From: Balneola sp.
GTDB lineage: Bacteria; Bacteroidota; Rhodothermia; Balneolales; Balneolaceae
NCBI GenBank assembly: GCA_003712055.1
Contig: RHLJ01000006.1
Coordinates: forward strand, 1 to 64,000
DNA length: 64,000 bases
Direction of reading: 5' to 3'
Part shown: positions 43,618 to 53,101 of the stretch, piece after piece
Position numbering within the stretch: the stretch's first letter is position 1
Layout of the letters: every line of letters begins with the position of its first letter
Translations under genes and position numbers: made by a program
Notes under the pieces: model-generated
The model's database searches: none
Told to the model about the DNA's origin: nothing
What the model saw: the letters and a program-made list of their open reading frames with translations, nothing else

Positions 43618-43892
43618 TTGCGCTTATCGATATAAGTAAATGTTCAAGCTGGAATAATGCACGGGTACGTGTTCGTCAATGCTCCGTGTCTTAGTTTGCT
43701 TTTGTATTTATACCACAGAGATTAACCCCACGGCTTCTAGTTCACCCGAGATTCCAAGCTGGGAAGATGCCAACTTTAGAATTGTACAACCTTACTTAAA
43801 TATTGGTTAATTAAAGCATAATTTTCTCTATGAAAGTTGGACTTCAAATAATCATATCAGTACTATTCTTTAAGTAACTAAAATAACTCTAT

Positions 43893-46800
43893 TTGCTTCT
43901 TAGAAAACCCATTGCCTCGGTTATCATTGTTCTAGCCGTTTTAATTTTTGGTGGGATTTCTCTGTCCCGGTTATCCGTAGAATTGCTACCGGATGTAAGC
44001 CAGCCGAGCTTACTTATTTCGACGGAGTATATTGGAGCCCCAGCTTCGGAAGTAGAGTACCGGATTAATGAGCCACTGGAAGGGATTATGGGTTCGGTGA
44101 AAGGGGTAAAAGAAATTCGTGGGTTAGCCCGTCAAGGCAAGAGCCTATTGTTCCTCACCTTTAACTGGGGAACCGATATGGATTTGGCATTTCTGAATGT
44201 GAGAGAAAAGCTGGACCAGGCCCGGTATTTACTGCCAGAACAGTCCGAAAGGCCGCAAATCATATACGCCTCAGGTTCCGATCAGCCTGTCGCGACTTTG
44301 TCGCTTTCCAATAAGAATCAGGAGATTCAAAGTTTTAGTGACCAGCTAGAATTAAAGCAATGGGCAGAGCAGGTATTTACCCGAAGGTTAGAGCAGCAAG
44401 AAGGGATAGCTCAGGCCATACTGGTTGGTGCAGTAGAGCCAGAAGTGCAAATCAATTATGACCCTTCTTTACTTGATCGCTTTGATGTTTCCCTGGCCCA
44501 GGTGCAACAGGTGGTTCAGGATGCAAACCTGTTTTCTTCGACAGGAGAGCTTAGAGACGGCTGGTATCGCTATGCCTTAAAAATTGAAAGCCGAATAAAT
44601 TCGATAGAAGATATTCGCCAAACTCCGGTCAAGTCGCTGGCTAATGGGAGAGTGCTACTTCTTGATGAACTGGCTGATATTACCCTTACTGAAGCAGATC
44701 CTACATCCTTTGCACTATTGGATGATAAAGAGATACTAAGTGTTCAGGTAAAAAAAGAGTTTGGGTCAAATACAGTATCTGTATTTGAAACTTTATTGGA
44801 AACCTTAGGAGAGATAGAAACTCAATACCCGGAAATAGAAATCGGGATTGTACTCGAGGATGCTACCTATATTCAGAACTCCATCTCTAACTTACTTCAG
44901 ACCTTGCTTATAGGTGGTGTGCTGGCATTTATGGTGCTGTTTCTTTTTCTAAACGATGCCCGAACTCCTTTCACTATTGGGATTTCAATTCCAGCAAGCA
45001 TTTTCCTCACTTTTACCCTTATGTTTGTTCTCGACATTCAATTGAACATCATTTCTTTGAGTGGATTGACATTAGGTATTGGGCTGCTTTTAGATAACTC
45101 AATTGTTGTGCTGGAGAATATCAATCGATATAAAGAGCAAGGCTTAGACAGGTTCACCGCTTCGCTAAAAGGGACAAGGGAAATAGCCCTGGCGGTAACT
45201 GCATCAACTTTCACAACCGTATCCGTATTTCTACCACTGCTTTTTTTAGGTGGATTCGAAGGAGCCTTTTTTCGAGATCTTGCCGCTACCTTATCTATCA
45301 GTCTGCTTTCATCGTTATTAGTGGCATTAATAATTCTTCCTGTTTTTGTAGCACAATTTTCGTCTGATAAGGAAAGTAAAATTCTTGGGCGTATTTCAAT
45401 ATGGCTGACAAATCTCGTTCAGGCTTATGAAAGAAGTCTTTCAAAAGTAAAAAAAAGACCACTCGTTGTTTTTGTAGTTGCTTCGCTACTCATAGCAAGT
45501 ACTATTGGTACCTTTCTATATATAGATAAAGCTTCTCTTCCGGAAAGTGAACCGGATCAACTTGAATATCTAATCACTTTGCCGGGTAATACCTCGCTTA
45601 GATCTACTCAGGAAATAGCTTTTGAAGTAGTACGAACGATTCAGAGCAACAGTGATATTGAAGGGATTCTAGCCTATGCAGGATATACCGATGATATAAG
45701 CCTAAATACGGTTACCGATGAGGCTCTCAATAAACTTCATCTCTCTATTCCGGTAAGTAATCAGGAACAAATTTTTCAAGTCGAAACCATTTTCGAGCAA
45801 TTGCTTGCCAGTTATGATACCTGGGATATAATTCAAAAAGCTACCAGAGGTTTTACTGTTGTGGAATCTTCCAGTGAAGTTCCGGTAGAAGTATCCATTA
45901 TTGGAGAAGACAGAACATTTAGTAAACGGGTAGGGAGTGCTTTATTTGAGGAGCTATCGGATGATTTTCCTAGCCTTCAAACCCAGGAAAAATACCCTCA
46001 GAGAGTATCGGTGTATCAACTCCGGTTCAAAAGCAAAGAGTTACTTAACTATGGTATTTCGGAAAGAGAAGTTATAAACTATCTCGAATCTGTTTCCAGG
46101 GGAAAGTGGATTACGGATTGGACAAGGCAGGATGAAAATGTTTCGGTAAGGCTTAGAGCTCAGGGTCAGCAAGTCATACACCCTGACGATATCAGCTTGA
46201 ATTTTGATGATAAAATTATCCCTCTTTCTGACCTGGTTATTATTACAGAAGCAGAAGAAGCCGAGCAGATTGAGCGGATTGGGCAAGCTCCTGTGCTTAC
46301 ATTTACAACTAATCTTAGTTATACAGATTGGTGGTGGAAGTCAGCGTTAATCAATGAGGAAATCCAGCAGTTTATGAGAGAAACAAGTCAGGAGGTTCGG
46401 GTTTTTGGCCAAGCTCCGGAGCTCATTGAATTATTAAAACAATTAGGAATGCTTTTGTCGCTAAGCGTCCTTCTAATCTACCTGATTCTTGCTATCCAAT
46501 ATGAAAACCTGCTCTATCCTTTGCTCATTATTTTAGCTATTCCATTTGCATGGATTGGCTCTATAGGAATACTCTTTGTTACAGGCTTAAGTTTGAATGC
46601 TCTCTCTTTTATGGGAATTTTAATACTTACTGGTATTGCAGTAAATGATTCTATTTTGAAAATAGATTTTATGAGAAGATATCTCGCTGAGACAGGAGAT
46701 CTGGACGCTGCCATACAACAAGCGGGCATTAATAGGTTCAGACCTGTGGTTATGACAAGTTTGACAACTATTTTGGGTCTAATACCCATGCTTATTCCTA

Positions 46801-46946
46801 TTGGAGATGGGTATGTATTTCGTCAGTCTTTGGCAATTGCTTTGGTTGGGGGCCTATTTACGAGTACATTACTAACATTGTACATAATTCCTACCGTATT
46901 CAGAGTTATTAATCGTAAGAAATATCAATTAAATAAAACGTCATAA
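43893..46946 (+). CDS. RND efflux permease subunit 1 (HAE1/AcrB-like)
   Basis: 1017 residues with the RND layout: TM1 (about 6-26), a first large periplasmic loop, TM2-6 (about 330-470), a second loop, and TM8-12 (about 845-1000). The proton-relay helix reads GLTLGIGLLLDNSIVVLENI, with one acidic residue where AcrB has two (DD), so proton coupling may rely on the single Asp. The start is TTG 43893. Stop and the next start overlap (TAATG), so it is coupled to the membrane-fusion gene. Confidence 0.92.
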   Translation: MLLRKPIASVIIVLAVLIFGGISLSRLSVELLPDVSQPSLLISTEYIGAPASEVEYRINEPLEGIMGSVKGVKEIRGLARQGKSLLFLTFNWGTDMDLAFLNVREKLDQARYLLPEQSERPQIIYASGSDQPVATLSLSNKNQEIQSFSDQLELKQWAEQVFTRRLEQQEGIAQAILVGAVEPEVQINYDPSLLDRFDVSLAQVQQVVQDANLFSSTGELRDGWYRYALKIESRINSIEDIRQTPVKSLANGRVLLLDELADITLTEADPTSFALLDDKEILSVQVKKEFGSNTVSVFETLLETLGEIETQYPEIEIGIVLEDATYIQNSISNLLQTLLIGGVLAFMVLFLFLNDARTPFTIGISIPASIFLTFTLMFVLDIQLNIISLSGLTLGIGLLLDNSIVVLENINRYKEQGLDRFTASLKGTREIALAVTASTFTTVSVFLPLLFLGGFEGAFFRDLAATLSISLLSSLLVALIILPVFVAQFSSDKESKILGRISIWLTNLVQAYERSLSKVKKRPLVVFVVASLLIASTIGTFLYIDKASLPESEPDQLEYLITLPGNTSLRSTQEIAFEVVRTIQSNSDIEGILAYAGYTDDISLNTVTDEALNKLHLSIPVSNQEQIFQVETIFEQLLASYDTWDIIQKATRGFTVVESSSEVPVEVSIIGEDRTFSKRVGSALFEELSDDFPSLQTQEKYPQRVSVYQLRFKSKELLNYGISEREVINYLESVSRGKWITDWTRQDENVSVRLRAQGQQVIHPDDISLNFDDKIIPLSDLVIITEAEEAEQIERIGQAPVLTFTTNLSYTDWWWKSALINEEIQQFMRETSQEVRVFGQAPELIELLKQLGMLLSLSVLLIYLILAIQYENLLYPLLIILAIPFAWIGSIGILFVTGLSLNALSFMGILILTGIAVNDSILKIDFMRRYLAETGDLDAAIQQAGINRFRPVVMTSLTTILGLIPMLIPIGDGYVFRQSLAIALVGGLFTSTLLTLYIIPTVFRVINRKKYQLNKTS

Positions 46947-48010
46947 TGAGAACCAGGTCTAAATACATATTAAACATGATACCTGTATTGGCCCTTTTTT
47001 TGTTAGTTGGCTGTATAGGTGAGAAAGAGAGAGTAGAGCAACCTGATTTAGATAGTATAGAAATACGTCCTGAAGTAGTCTTTACTGTAGTTGATGCAGA
47101 ACCACTACAATTTTTTGTAGAAAGCAGGGGAGTAATAGAACCGGATCAAAAAATTTCTCTCGCACCAAGAATAGGTGGATTCCTTGAAAACCATAATATT
47201 GTTGAAGGCAAAGTAATTGAGGAAGGAGAACTCATCTTTCAACTGAATAAGGAAGAATGGGAATTGAGGGAGCAAGAGGCTTATAATAACTATCTGAAAG
47301 CTAAAGCTGATTTTGAAGTAGAAGCACAACTTCGTGGTACTAATGGAAATACGAATGACCTGGAAGGGTATCGAATTACCTCCGGACTTGCTGATGCAGA
47401 GATCGCTTATGACCGAGCGAAGCTGGACCTTTCCTATACCACATTGAAAGCTCCTTTTTCAGGTATAATATCCACGAAAGAAGTAATTACGAATGGGGCA
47501 TATATTTCTGCTGGAAAGGAACTGGGGGTGCTAATCAATAGTGAAATTGTATATGTTCGCTTCGATGTACTGGAATCAGAGATTAGTGGCTTAAACTCAG
47601 GAATGGAGATTCAACTAGAAGATCCATCAGGCAATTCTTTTTCTGGTGTGATATCAGCTATTTCACCTGAAATAAATCTGGATACCAAAACAGGACAGGT
47701 AGTTGCAAAGGTGGAAAACCCCCAAGAGTATTTAAAACCGGGAATGACGGTTGAAGGAAGAGTTTTTGTAAGAAGCGAAACAAGTAAAGTGAGAATGCCC
47801 AGAGAGGCATTGCTGGAAAGAGATGGACGAACGTTGGTATTCAAGCTTAATAAGGATGAAGTTGAGTGGATTTATGTAACTCCGGAGGCTATGACCACTG
47901 AATGGGTACTCGTAAATCATCCGGATATTTTTCCAGGGGATACCTTAGCTATAGACAAACATTTTAGTATCAGCCATCAGCAAAAAGTGGTGCCATTGTT
48001 AGATAATTAA
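46946..48010 (+). CDS. RND periplasmic adaptor (membrane-fusion) lipoprotein
   Basis: 354 residues with a lipoprotein signal (LLVGC, Cys23). Lipoyl-like halves (SLAPRIGGFLENHNIVEGKV and LSYTTLKAPFSGIISTKEV) flank a helical hairpin (about 110-150), followed by a beta barrel (VRFDVLESEISGLNSGMEIQ) and a membrane-proximal part (RMPREALLERDG). This is the HlyD/AcrA-type adaptor joining pump and outer-membrane channel. It is placed between two permease genes; no TolC-type channel gene is nearby. Confidence 0.92.
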   Translation: MRTRSKYILNMIPVLALFLLVGCIGEKERVEQPDLDSIEIRPEVVFTVVDAEPLQFFVESRGVIEPDQKISLAPRIGGFLENHNIVEGKVIEEGELIFQLNKEEWELREQEAYNNYLKAKADFEVEAQLRGTNGNTNDLEGYRITSGLADAEIAYDRAKLDLSYTTLKAPFSGIISTKEVITNGAYISAGKELGVLINSEIVYVRFDVLESEISGLNSGMEIQLEDPSGNSFSGVISAISPEINLDTKTGQVVAKVENPQEYLKPGMTVEGRVFVRSETSKVRMPREALLERDGRTLVFKLNKDEVEWIYVTPEAMTTEWVLVNHPDIFPGDTLAIDKHFSISHQQKVVPLLDN

Positions 48011-48014
48011 AGCA

Positions 48015-51000
48015 ATGGAAGAATTACTGAGGCGCAAATACCTGATCTCCTTTTTTTACCTGATGGTATGTTTGGTAGGATTTGTAGCTTGGAATTCTAT
48101 AAGTATTGAGCAAACACCTGAACTCAACTTACCATCCATTACAGTTTCTTATTCGTGGGGAAGCACTGTTCCTGAGATTATGGAACAGGAGATTACGCGA
48201 AAAGTGGAAAGTGCTGCAAATCGTCTGCGAGATGTTTCAGAAATACGATCTATTACCCAGGAAGGAAGGAGTTCAGTTACCATTACCTTTTTCAAAAATG
48301 CGCCGGTAGAATTCCGGGCTCTTGAAATGCGGGAGTATTTGAATACTCTGGAGGCTGATCTCCCCACTAATATTTCTCCGGCATCTATTTCTCGACAGGT
48401 GCCCCAGGAATTAGAGGACCAGCAAACTTTTCTGATTTTTACCCTTAGTGGAGAATTGCAGGGAAAAACATTGCTCGAATACGCCCGGCAAAATATAAAA
48501 ACCCAATTGCTGGGGACTGAGGGATTAGCTGATATAAAACTGGAAGGGGTAGAAGACCCGGCATTAATCATTGAATTTGATCGTGATCAACTTGAAAAAT
48601 ATGATATTTCCCCCAGCCTTGTTTTAGTAGAGATAAGGGATAAACTCTCCTGGAATGGTGCGGGTTTTGTAGATGGAATGGGAGAACGAACAAGCCTGAT
48701 ATTACCTCCGGTATTTAACCAGCGAGCTGATATTGCCGGAATGAGAATATCACTTCCAGGCTCTCAAAGACAATTATTACTCGAAGAAATTGCTTCAGTA
48801 AGTGTTACCGATTATCCTTCTAAAACAAAGAGAAGGATAAATGGGAATCCTGCATTAACTATAGAATTCGTGAAAGAAGGAGGGGCAGATGCTTTAGAAC
48901 TTGCGAAAGAGATTATTGAAAAAATGGAGATAATAGAGTCCAAGATTCCTGAAGGGATGGAACTAAGAATGCAGTTTGATTCGACAGAGGAATTGAGGGA
49001 ACAATTTGATGAATTAGCTACTCAGGCTATGTTAAGTGGAGTGCTAGTATTTGTCATTGTACTGCTATTCATCCGGAGCTTACGGGCCCCGCTAATTATC
49101 ATCGGTAGTGTGCTTTTCTCAGTATTAATGAGCATAGCGTTGCTCTTGGTTTTTAATTATACACTCAATGTAATTACTCTCGCGGGCATAACCATTGCAC
49201 TTGGGATGTTGATTGACAACGCAGTGGTGGTTTTTGAGCAGATTAATTCTGAGTTGCCTCTCTCAAGGCAGGAAAGGAGTAAGCATATAATTGGAAAACT
49301 TGGGAATGCTGTTGTTCCTGTATTTGGCAGCACATTTACAACCATAGGTATTTTTATTCCGCTTCTTTTTGCCCTGGATGAACTGAAATTATTCCTAATG
49401 CCACTTGCAGTGGCATTAACCCTCACTCTTGTTTGTTCTGTACTAATCGCTTTTACCTGGATTCCTTATGCTTTGATATGGCTTACCTCCGAAAAAGAAA
49501 ATGGCTCTGCCAAAAAGCCCAGGAGAAATATTGTTTCAAACAAACTTGGACTTCAACTTCTCTTTTACCGAAACAAATTAAAGTGGGTTGTTTTAGCAGC
49601 ATTGATATGGCTGATTGGTGTTCCTCTGTTTCTTATTCCTGATCCTGACTGGGAAAGCACCAATTGGCCGGAATTCACACAGGTTTATTTTGATAATCGT
49701 GATAATATCGATCCGTGGATAGGAGGAATCACACAGAAATTTGTAAGTGAAACCTATTTTGGAAGTCCATGGAGTAGAAGCGAACAAGAGTATATAACGG
49801 TTTATATCCGCTCTCCTCAAGGCACGCCGCTTTCCGAGATCGATAAGATTGTAGCTAACTACGAGACAATTGTAAAACCCTATCAGCAGGCCTTCACCTA
49901 CTATGAAGCTCAGATGTCAGAATACTATGGTGCTCATATCAGGTTTGCCGTTGACCCTGATTATTTATTTAATCCCGACCCTTATTATTTCTTTGGAGAG
50001 GCAATGTACCTGGCAGCTCGTACAGGTAATGTAGCTACTTCTGTTTCGGGTTTTGGTGACGGGATAAGTACTGGCTTTGGAGGGCAGTCTTCTTCTCATA
50101 GGATTCAGCTAACGGGATATTCCTATGATGAGCTTTATGAATTGGCTGGAGAAATTCAGAGAAGACTGGAGAGGAATCGACGTGTAAGAGAGGTAGATAT
50201 TAATTCAAGCTCCTACTTCAGTAGAAACGATTTTCAACAATATAAGCTAGAGTTGGATAATGAAACGATAGTCGCGAAAGGTTTAGATCGAAGAGAAGTA
50301 TTACAGGCTTTATCCATAGACTTGAATCCAACTAATACGGTTAGCAAAGTGGAGTTCGAAGGTCAAAAAATGTACCTGATAGGTACCACTGGAGCAGAAC
50401 TAATGTATGAAGAAGATCTCATGAACACACCAAGGGAAACCCAAAATGCTTCCTTTAACCTTGCTCGAATAAGTGAAATTCAAAAAGAGAAAGCGTTAAC
50501 AGAGATTCGAAGAAATAACCAATCTTATGAACGAACAATTACCTTAAATTTTTTGGGGAATTTCCGAATGGGAAGGGAATATATCCAGCAAACTTTAGAT
50601 GCAGTTCCTGTTCCAGTAGGGGCAAGCATTAACTATGGTTTTTCTTTTTTTGGAAGGGATAACGAAGAGACTACTAGAAATTTATGGTTCATAGCTTTTC
50701 TAAGTGTATTAAGTGTCTGGATGATTGTTTCAGCACTACTTGAGAGCTGGAAAGGGCCGCTTTTTGTGATTCTTGCTGTTCCGTTATGTGGTATAGGTAT
50801 TATGCTTGGCACTCTTTCTAACGATCTTGCATTTGATCGAGGAGCAATAGCCGGGGCATTGTTAAGTATCGGGGTAGTAGTTAATAATGCAATTCTTTTG
50901 ATCCATCAGCATCAGTTGGAATTAAAAAAAGGAATAGGTGGACTTAGAAACTGGCTGTATGTATTTAGAAAAAAGATTCGGACAATTTTAATTACAACCA

Positions 51001-51143
51001 CTACTACCATAGCAGGATTAACCCCTATGCTAATTTTTGGTTCCAACGAGTTTTGGGAGCCACTTGCAGTTATTGTGATCTGGGGATTGTTGTTTAGTAC
51101 TGGGTTACTGCTTTTTGTTTCTGGAATGTGGGTGAAAAAGTAG
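48015..51143 (+). CDS. RND efflux permease subunit 2
   Basis: 1042 residues with the full RND layout. TM1 spans about 10-28, the central helices 340-480, the last block 895-1035. The relay helix reads GITIALGMLIDNAVVVFEQI, again one Asp followed by Asn. Similarity to subunit 1 is general only, so they are not recent duplicates. The RND-MFP-RND order suggests a heteromeric pump in which two different permeases share one adaptor, as in the MdtBC type. Substrate unknown. Confidence 0.92.
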   Translation: MEELLRRKYLISFFYLMVCLVGFVAWNSISIEQTPELNLPSITVSYSWGSTVPEIMEQEITRKVESAANRLRDVSEIRSITQEGRSSVTITFFKNAPVEFRALEMREYLNTLEADLPTNISPASISRQVPQELEDQQTFLIFTLSGELQGKTLLEYARQNIKTQLLGTEGLADIKLEGVEDPALIIEFDRDQLEKYDISPSLVLVEIRDKLSWNGAGFVDGMGERTSLILPPVFNQRADIAGMRISLPGSQRQLLLEEIASVSVTDYPSKTKRRINGNPALTIEFVKEGGADALELAKEIIEKMEIIESKIPEGMELRMQFDSTEELREQFDELATQAMLSGVLVFVIVLLFIRSLRAPLIIIGSVLFSVLMSIALLLVFNYTLNVITLAGITIALGMLIDNAVVVFEQINSELPLSRQERSKHIIGKLGNAVVPVFGSTFTTIGIFIPLLFALDELKLFLMPLAVALTLTLVCSVLIAFTWIPYALIWLTSEKENGSAKKPRRNIVSNKLGLQLLFYRNKLKWVVLAALIWLIGVPLFLIPDPDWESTNWPEFTQVYFDNRDNIDPWIGGITQKFVSETYFGSPWSRSEQEYITVYIRSPQGTPLSEIDKIVANYETIVKPYQQAFTYYEAQMSEYYGAHIRFAVDPDYLFNPDPYYFFGEAMYLAARTGNVATSVSGFGDGISTGFGGQSSSHRIQLTGYSYDELYELAGEIQRRLERNRRVREVDINSSSYFSRNDFQQYKLELDNETIVAKGLDRREVLQALSIDLNPTNTVSKVEFEGQKMYLIGTTGAELMYEEDLMNTPRETQNASFNLARISEIQKEKALTEIRRNNQSYERTITLNFLGNFRMGREYIQQTLDAVPVPVGASINYGFSFFGRDNEETTRNLWFIAFLSVLSVWMIVSALLESWKGPLFVILAVPLCGIGIMLGTLSNDLAFDRGAIAGALLSIGVVVNNAILLIHQHQLELKKGIGGLRNWLYVFRKKIRTILITTTTTIAGLTPMLIFGSNEFWEPLAVIVIWGLLFSTGLLLFVSGMWVKK

Positions 51144-51154
51144 CAGTAAGAATT

Positions 51155-51182
51155 ATTTTGATTTTTTAAAAGTAATTACTTT
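51155..51182 (+). promoter_or_regulatory. Conserved AT-rich element upstream of cassette D regulator
   Basis: It matches 41535-41562 with few mismatches in 28 (core TTTTGATNTTTTAAAA and TAATT). It ends 76 nt before the cassette D regulator start. AT-rich chance similarity cannot be excluded, but the spacing is the same in both places. Confidence 0.5.
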
Positions 51183-51257
51183 TTTAACAAAGTCTTGAAG
51201 AGAAATAGGTTAGGTAGTTCTGCAAGCGCTAAGAACTTTGTAATTAATTAACTTCCA

Positions 51258-51590
51258 ATGCACAAAATAGAGAATGCAGTTGATATATTAGGAGAGCATA
51301 TTACGAGAGTTACTACCGTAGCTGAGTGGGCAGAGCTCATGGGGTATTCTTCGGCAGATTATTTTTCAAAAAAAGTTAAGACTCATTATGGCTGTTCTCC
51401 GAAAGAAATTTATATACAACAAAAAATCAAGAAGATAAAAGAATGTCTCAGAACATCTCCTGACGATATTTATTATTGTATTGCCCGAGAATTAGGTTTT
51501 GCAAATGATACTGCTTTATACAAGTTTGTTAACAGGCATACTGGTATGTGTATAGGGAGTCTGAAAAGGGAGTCTGAAAAGGGAGTCTGA
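51258..51590 (+). CDS. Stand-alone AraC-type DNA-binding regulator (cassette D)
   Basis: 110 residues with two helix-turn-helix units (VAEWAELMGYSSADYFSKKV and YYCIARELGFANDTALYKF), homologous to the cassette C regulator. No sensor domain. The 3' end runs into the 13-bp array: the last residues, SLKRESEKGV, are read from repeat units and the stop TGA lies in the third unit, so changes in copy number would not alter the first part of the tail but the C-terminus is repeat-derived. Likely controls the peptide gene 143 nt downstream. Confidence 0.8.
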   Translation: MHKIENAVDILGEHITRVTTVAEWAELMGYSSADYFSKKVKTHYGCSPKEIYIQQKIKKIKECLRTSPDDIYYCIARELGFANDTALYKFVNRHTGMCIGSLKRESEKGV

Positions 51591-51676
51591 AAAGGGAGTC
51601 TGAAAAGGGAGTCTGAAAAGGGAGTCTGAAAAGGGAGTCTGAAAAGGGAGTCTGAAAAGGGAGTCTGAAAAGGGAG
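51555..51676 (+). repeat. 13-bp tandem array (GGGAGTCTGAAAA), nine full units plus GGGAG
   Basis: Nine identical units start at 51555 and every 13 bases to 51659; the array ends 58 nt before the cassette D peptide start. Its unit sequence differs from the array in cassette C, but period, GGG-rich start, place and distance to the peptide gene agree. The first three units are also coding for the regulator C-terminus. Confidence 0.94.
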
Positions 51677-51733
51677 AAACTCATCTCCTGAAAACATAAA
51701 TTTTTATGTCAACTTGAACTAATCATTGTAACA

Positions 51734-51994
51734 ATGGAGAAAATTAAATATAAAATTATAATTTTGTTTGCGTTTATTTTTTTAATTACCATAAACTTAT
51801 CTGAAGAACATAATATAACGATTGGAGGTGAAGATGCTTATGCTAGATCTGGAGATCTTATACCATGTTGGTCTCAATCAAAAATAAATTTGACATATGA
51901 CTATACCAATTGTACTACTTGTACTACAGTACAATTTAGAAGGGGGTTGGCACCTCAATCTGAATGTACTACGTCAAATCCTGGCGAAGAATAG
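51734..51994 (+). CDS. Small secreted Cys-containing peptide precursor, NVEALA-like (cassette D)
   Basis: 86 residues: an N-terminal hydrophobic segment (6-22), then ITIGGEDAYARSGDLIPC and a polar tail with cysteines at 45, 60, 63 and 78 (C-x14-C-x2-C-x14-C). Cysteine positions and the GGE(D/E) segment match cassette A, so the two peptides are orthologous in type. Thr- and Asn-rich between the cysteines (NCTTCTTVQ). It is followed by a hairpin, a propeller lipoprotein and a thioredoxin. Function unknown; a disulfide-containing secreted peptide is inferred. Confidence 0.72.
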   Translation: MEKIKYKIIILFAFIFLITINLSEEHNITIGGEDAYARSGDLIPCWSQSKINLTYDYTNCTTCTTVQFRRGLAPQSECTTSNPGEE

Positions 51995-52017
51995 CCTAAA
52001 TAATTAATAAAATTTGT

Positions 52018-52043
52018 GCAAAGGTATATTTATATACCTTTGC
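52018..52043 (+). promoter_or_regulatory. Intercistronic hairpin between peptide and propeller genes (cassette D)
   Basis: A perfect 11-bp stem (GCAAAGGTATA / TATACCTTTGC) with a TTTA loop lies 23 nt after the peptide stop and 11 nt before the propeller start. Same distance to the propeller start as in cassette A. Confidence 0.65.
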
Positions 52044-52054
52044 CTTATAAGTAA

Positions 52055-53101
52055 ATGAAATTTTCAAACATATTTTTTCTAGCAAGCATAATCCTGATAC
52101 TAAATTGTGTAGAACAAAAGAATAATAATATAGAAGTAGTAACAAATTTTCCTGAGCCTATAGACTTAAAAGAAGAAATAATTCTTGAAGATCAGTTTGG
52201 AAATTTTTTTATAAAACCATTAGATAGTTTATTATTACTAAGTACAATTCAGTTAGATTCTTTATACCATGTTTACAATGAGGATCTCTATAAAATTGGA
52301 GTGTTCGGCAAAATTGGCCCTGGCCCTGATGAGTTATTGATTCCTTATCATATATATGACAATACTAATAGTAGTGTTTTTATATTTGATGCACAGTTAC
52401 TTAAACTAAAAGAAATCGATTTAACACTTTCTATTGATTCATCACGAATTATAGTAAAAAGAGAAATTAATTTGCCTAGAGAGTTTATCGGATTAAGAGA
52501 AATTTTTTACTTAGATAAAGCAAATCTTATCGGAATCTATGACGATCATATTCATCAAAGGATTGATTCAAAAAAAGGAATCGTAATCTACAATTTTCAA
52601 AAAGATGAATATGACATAATTGAACTTATAAATTTTAAGCTAAATCCCTATGATAGAACTGAACAAATTAATATTAATTCAAGAACTCCTGTTTTATCCC
52701 GGAATAATAATAAATTAGCTTTAATTAGTGTACATGCACCACTCCTTGAAATAATTGATATAAATACAAAAGAAAAAAGAAATTTTATCTTAGAGGAAGA
52801 TTCTAAATTGGATTTAGAATATCCATTATCTGAATTTATAGATATGAATTTAATTCAATATTACGTTTTTGCTACAGCTAATGATGATAATATTTATCTA
52901 CTTTACAGGGGAAGTAATGAACTCACAGCTCCAGATAATTTTTACATAAAAGTAATTACTTGGGATGGTATTCCAATTGAACAATATAAAGTAAATGGAA
53001 ATTTAGATATATCTATGATAAGTATAGATGTAAATGAAAATTATATTTACGCTATAAGTTTTAATAATGATGAGATTTATAGATTTAAATTGGATAACTA
53101 A
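52055..53101 (+). CDS. Six-bladed beta-propeller lipoprotein (cassette D)
   Basis: 348 residues; lipoprotein signal ends in LILNC (Cys18). It has the blade motif GVFGKIGPGPDELLIPYHIY (about 82-101) and aligns with the cassette A propeller, for example LPREFIGLREIFYLDKANLIG against the FPREL...FYIDSTKIIG segment. The gene is clearly more AT-rich than the flanking pump genes, a sign of separate origin. It overlaps the thioredoxin gene by 35 nt. Confidence 0.82.
   Translation: MKFSNIFFLASIILILNCVEQKNNNIEVVTNFPEPIDLKEEIILEDQFGNFFIKPLDSLLLLSTIQLDSLYHVYNEDLYKIGVFGKIGPGPDELLIPYHIYDNTNSSVFIFDAQLLKLKEIDLTLSIDSSRIIVKREINLPREFIGLREIFYLDKANLIGIYDDHIHQRIDSKKGIVIYNFQKDEYDIIELINFKLNPYDRTEQININSRTPVLSRNNNKLALISVHAPLLEIIDINTKEKRNFILEEDSKLDLEYPLSEFIDMNLIQYYVFATANDDNIYLLYRGSNELTAPDNFYIKVITWDGIPIEQYKVNGNLDISMISIDVNENYIYAISFNNDEIYRFKLDN

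Noticed and set aside
43618-43892. Gene or RNA in the gap before the RND operon
   Set aside because: No open frame of note, no repeat and no hairpin with a T run was found; it probably holds only the pump promoter.
51473-51697. Minus-strand frame reading PFQTPFSDSLFRL repeats
   Set aside because: It is a by-product of the 13-bp tandem array, which is open in three frames; it has no independent start signal and overlaps the regulator gene.
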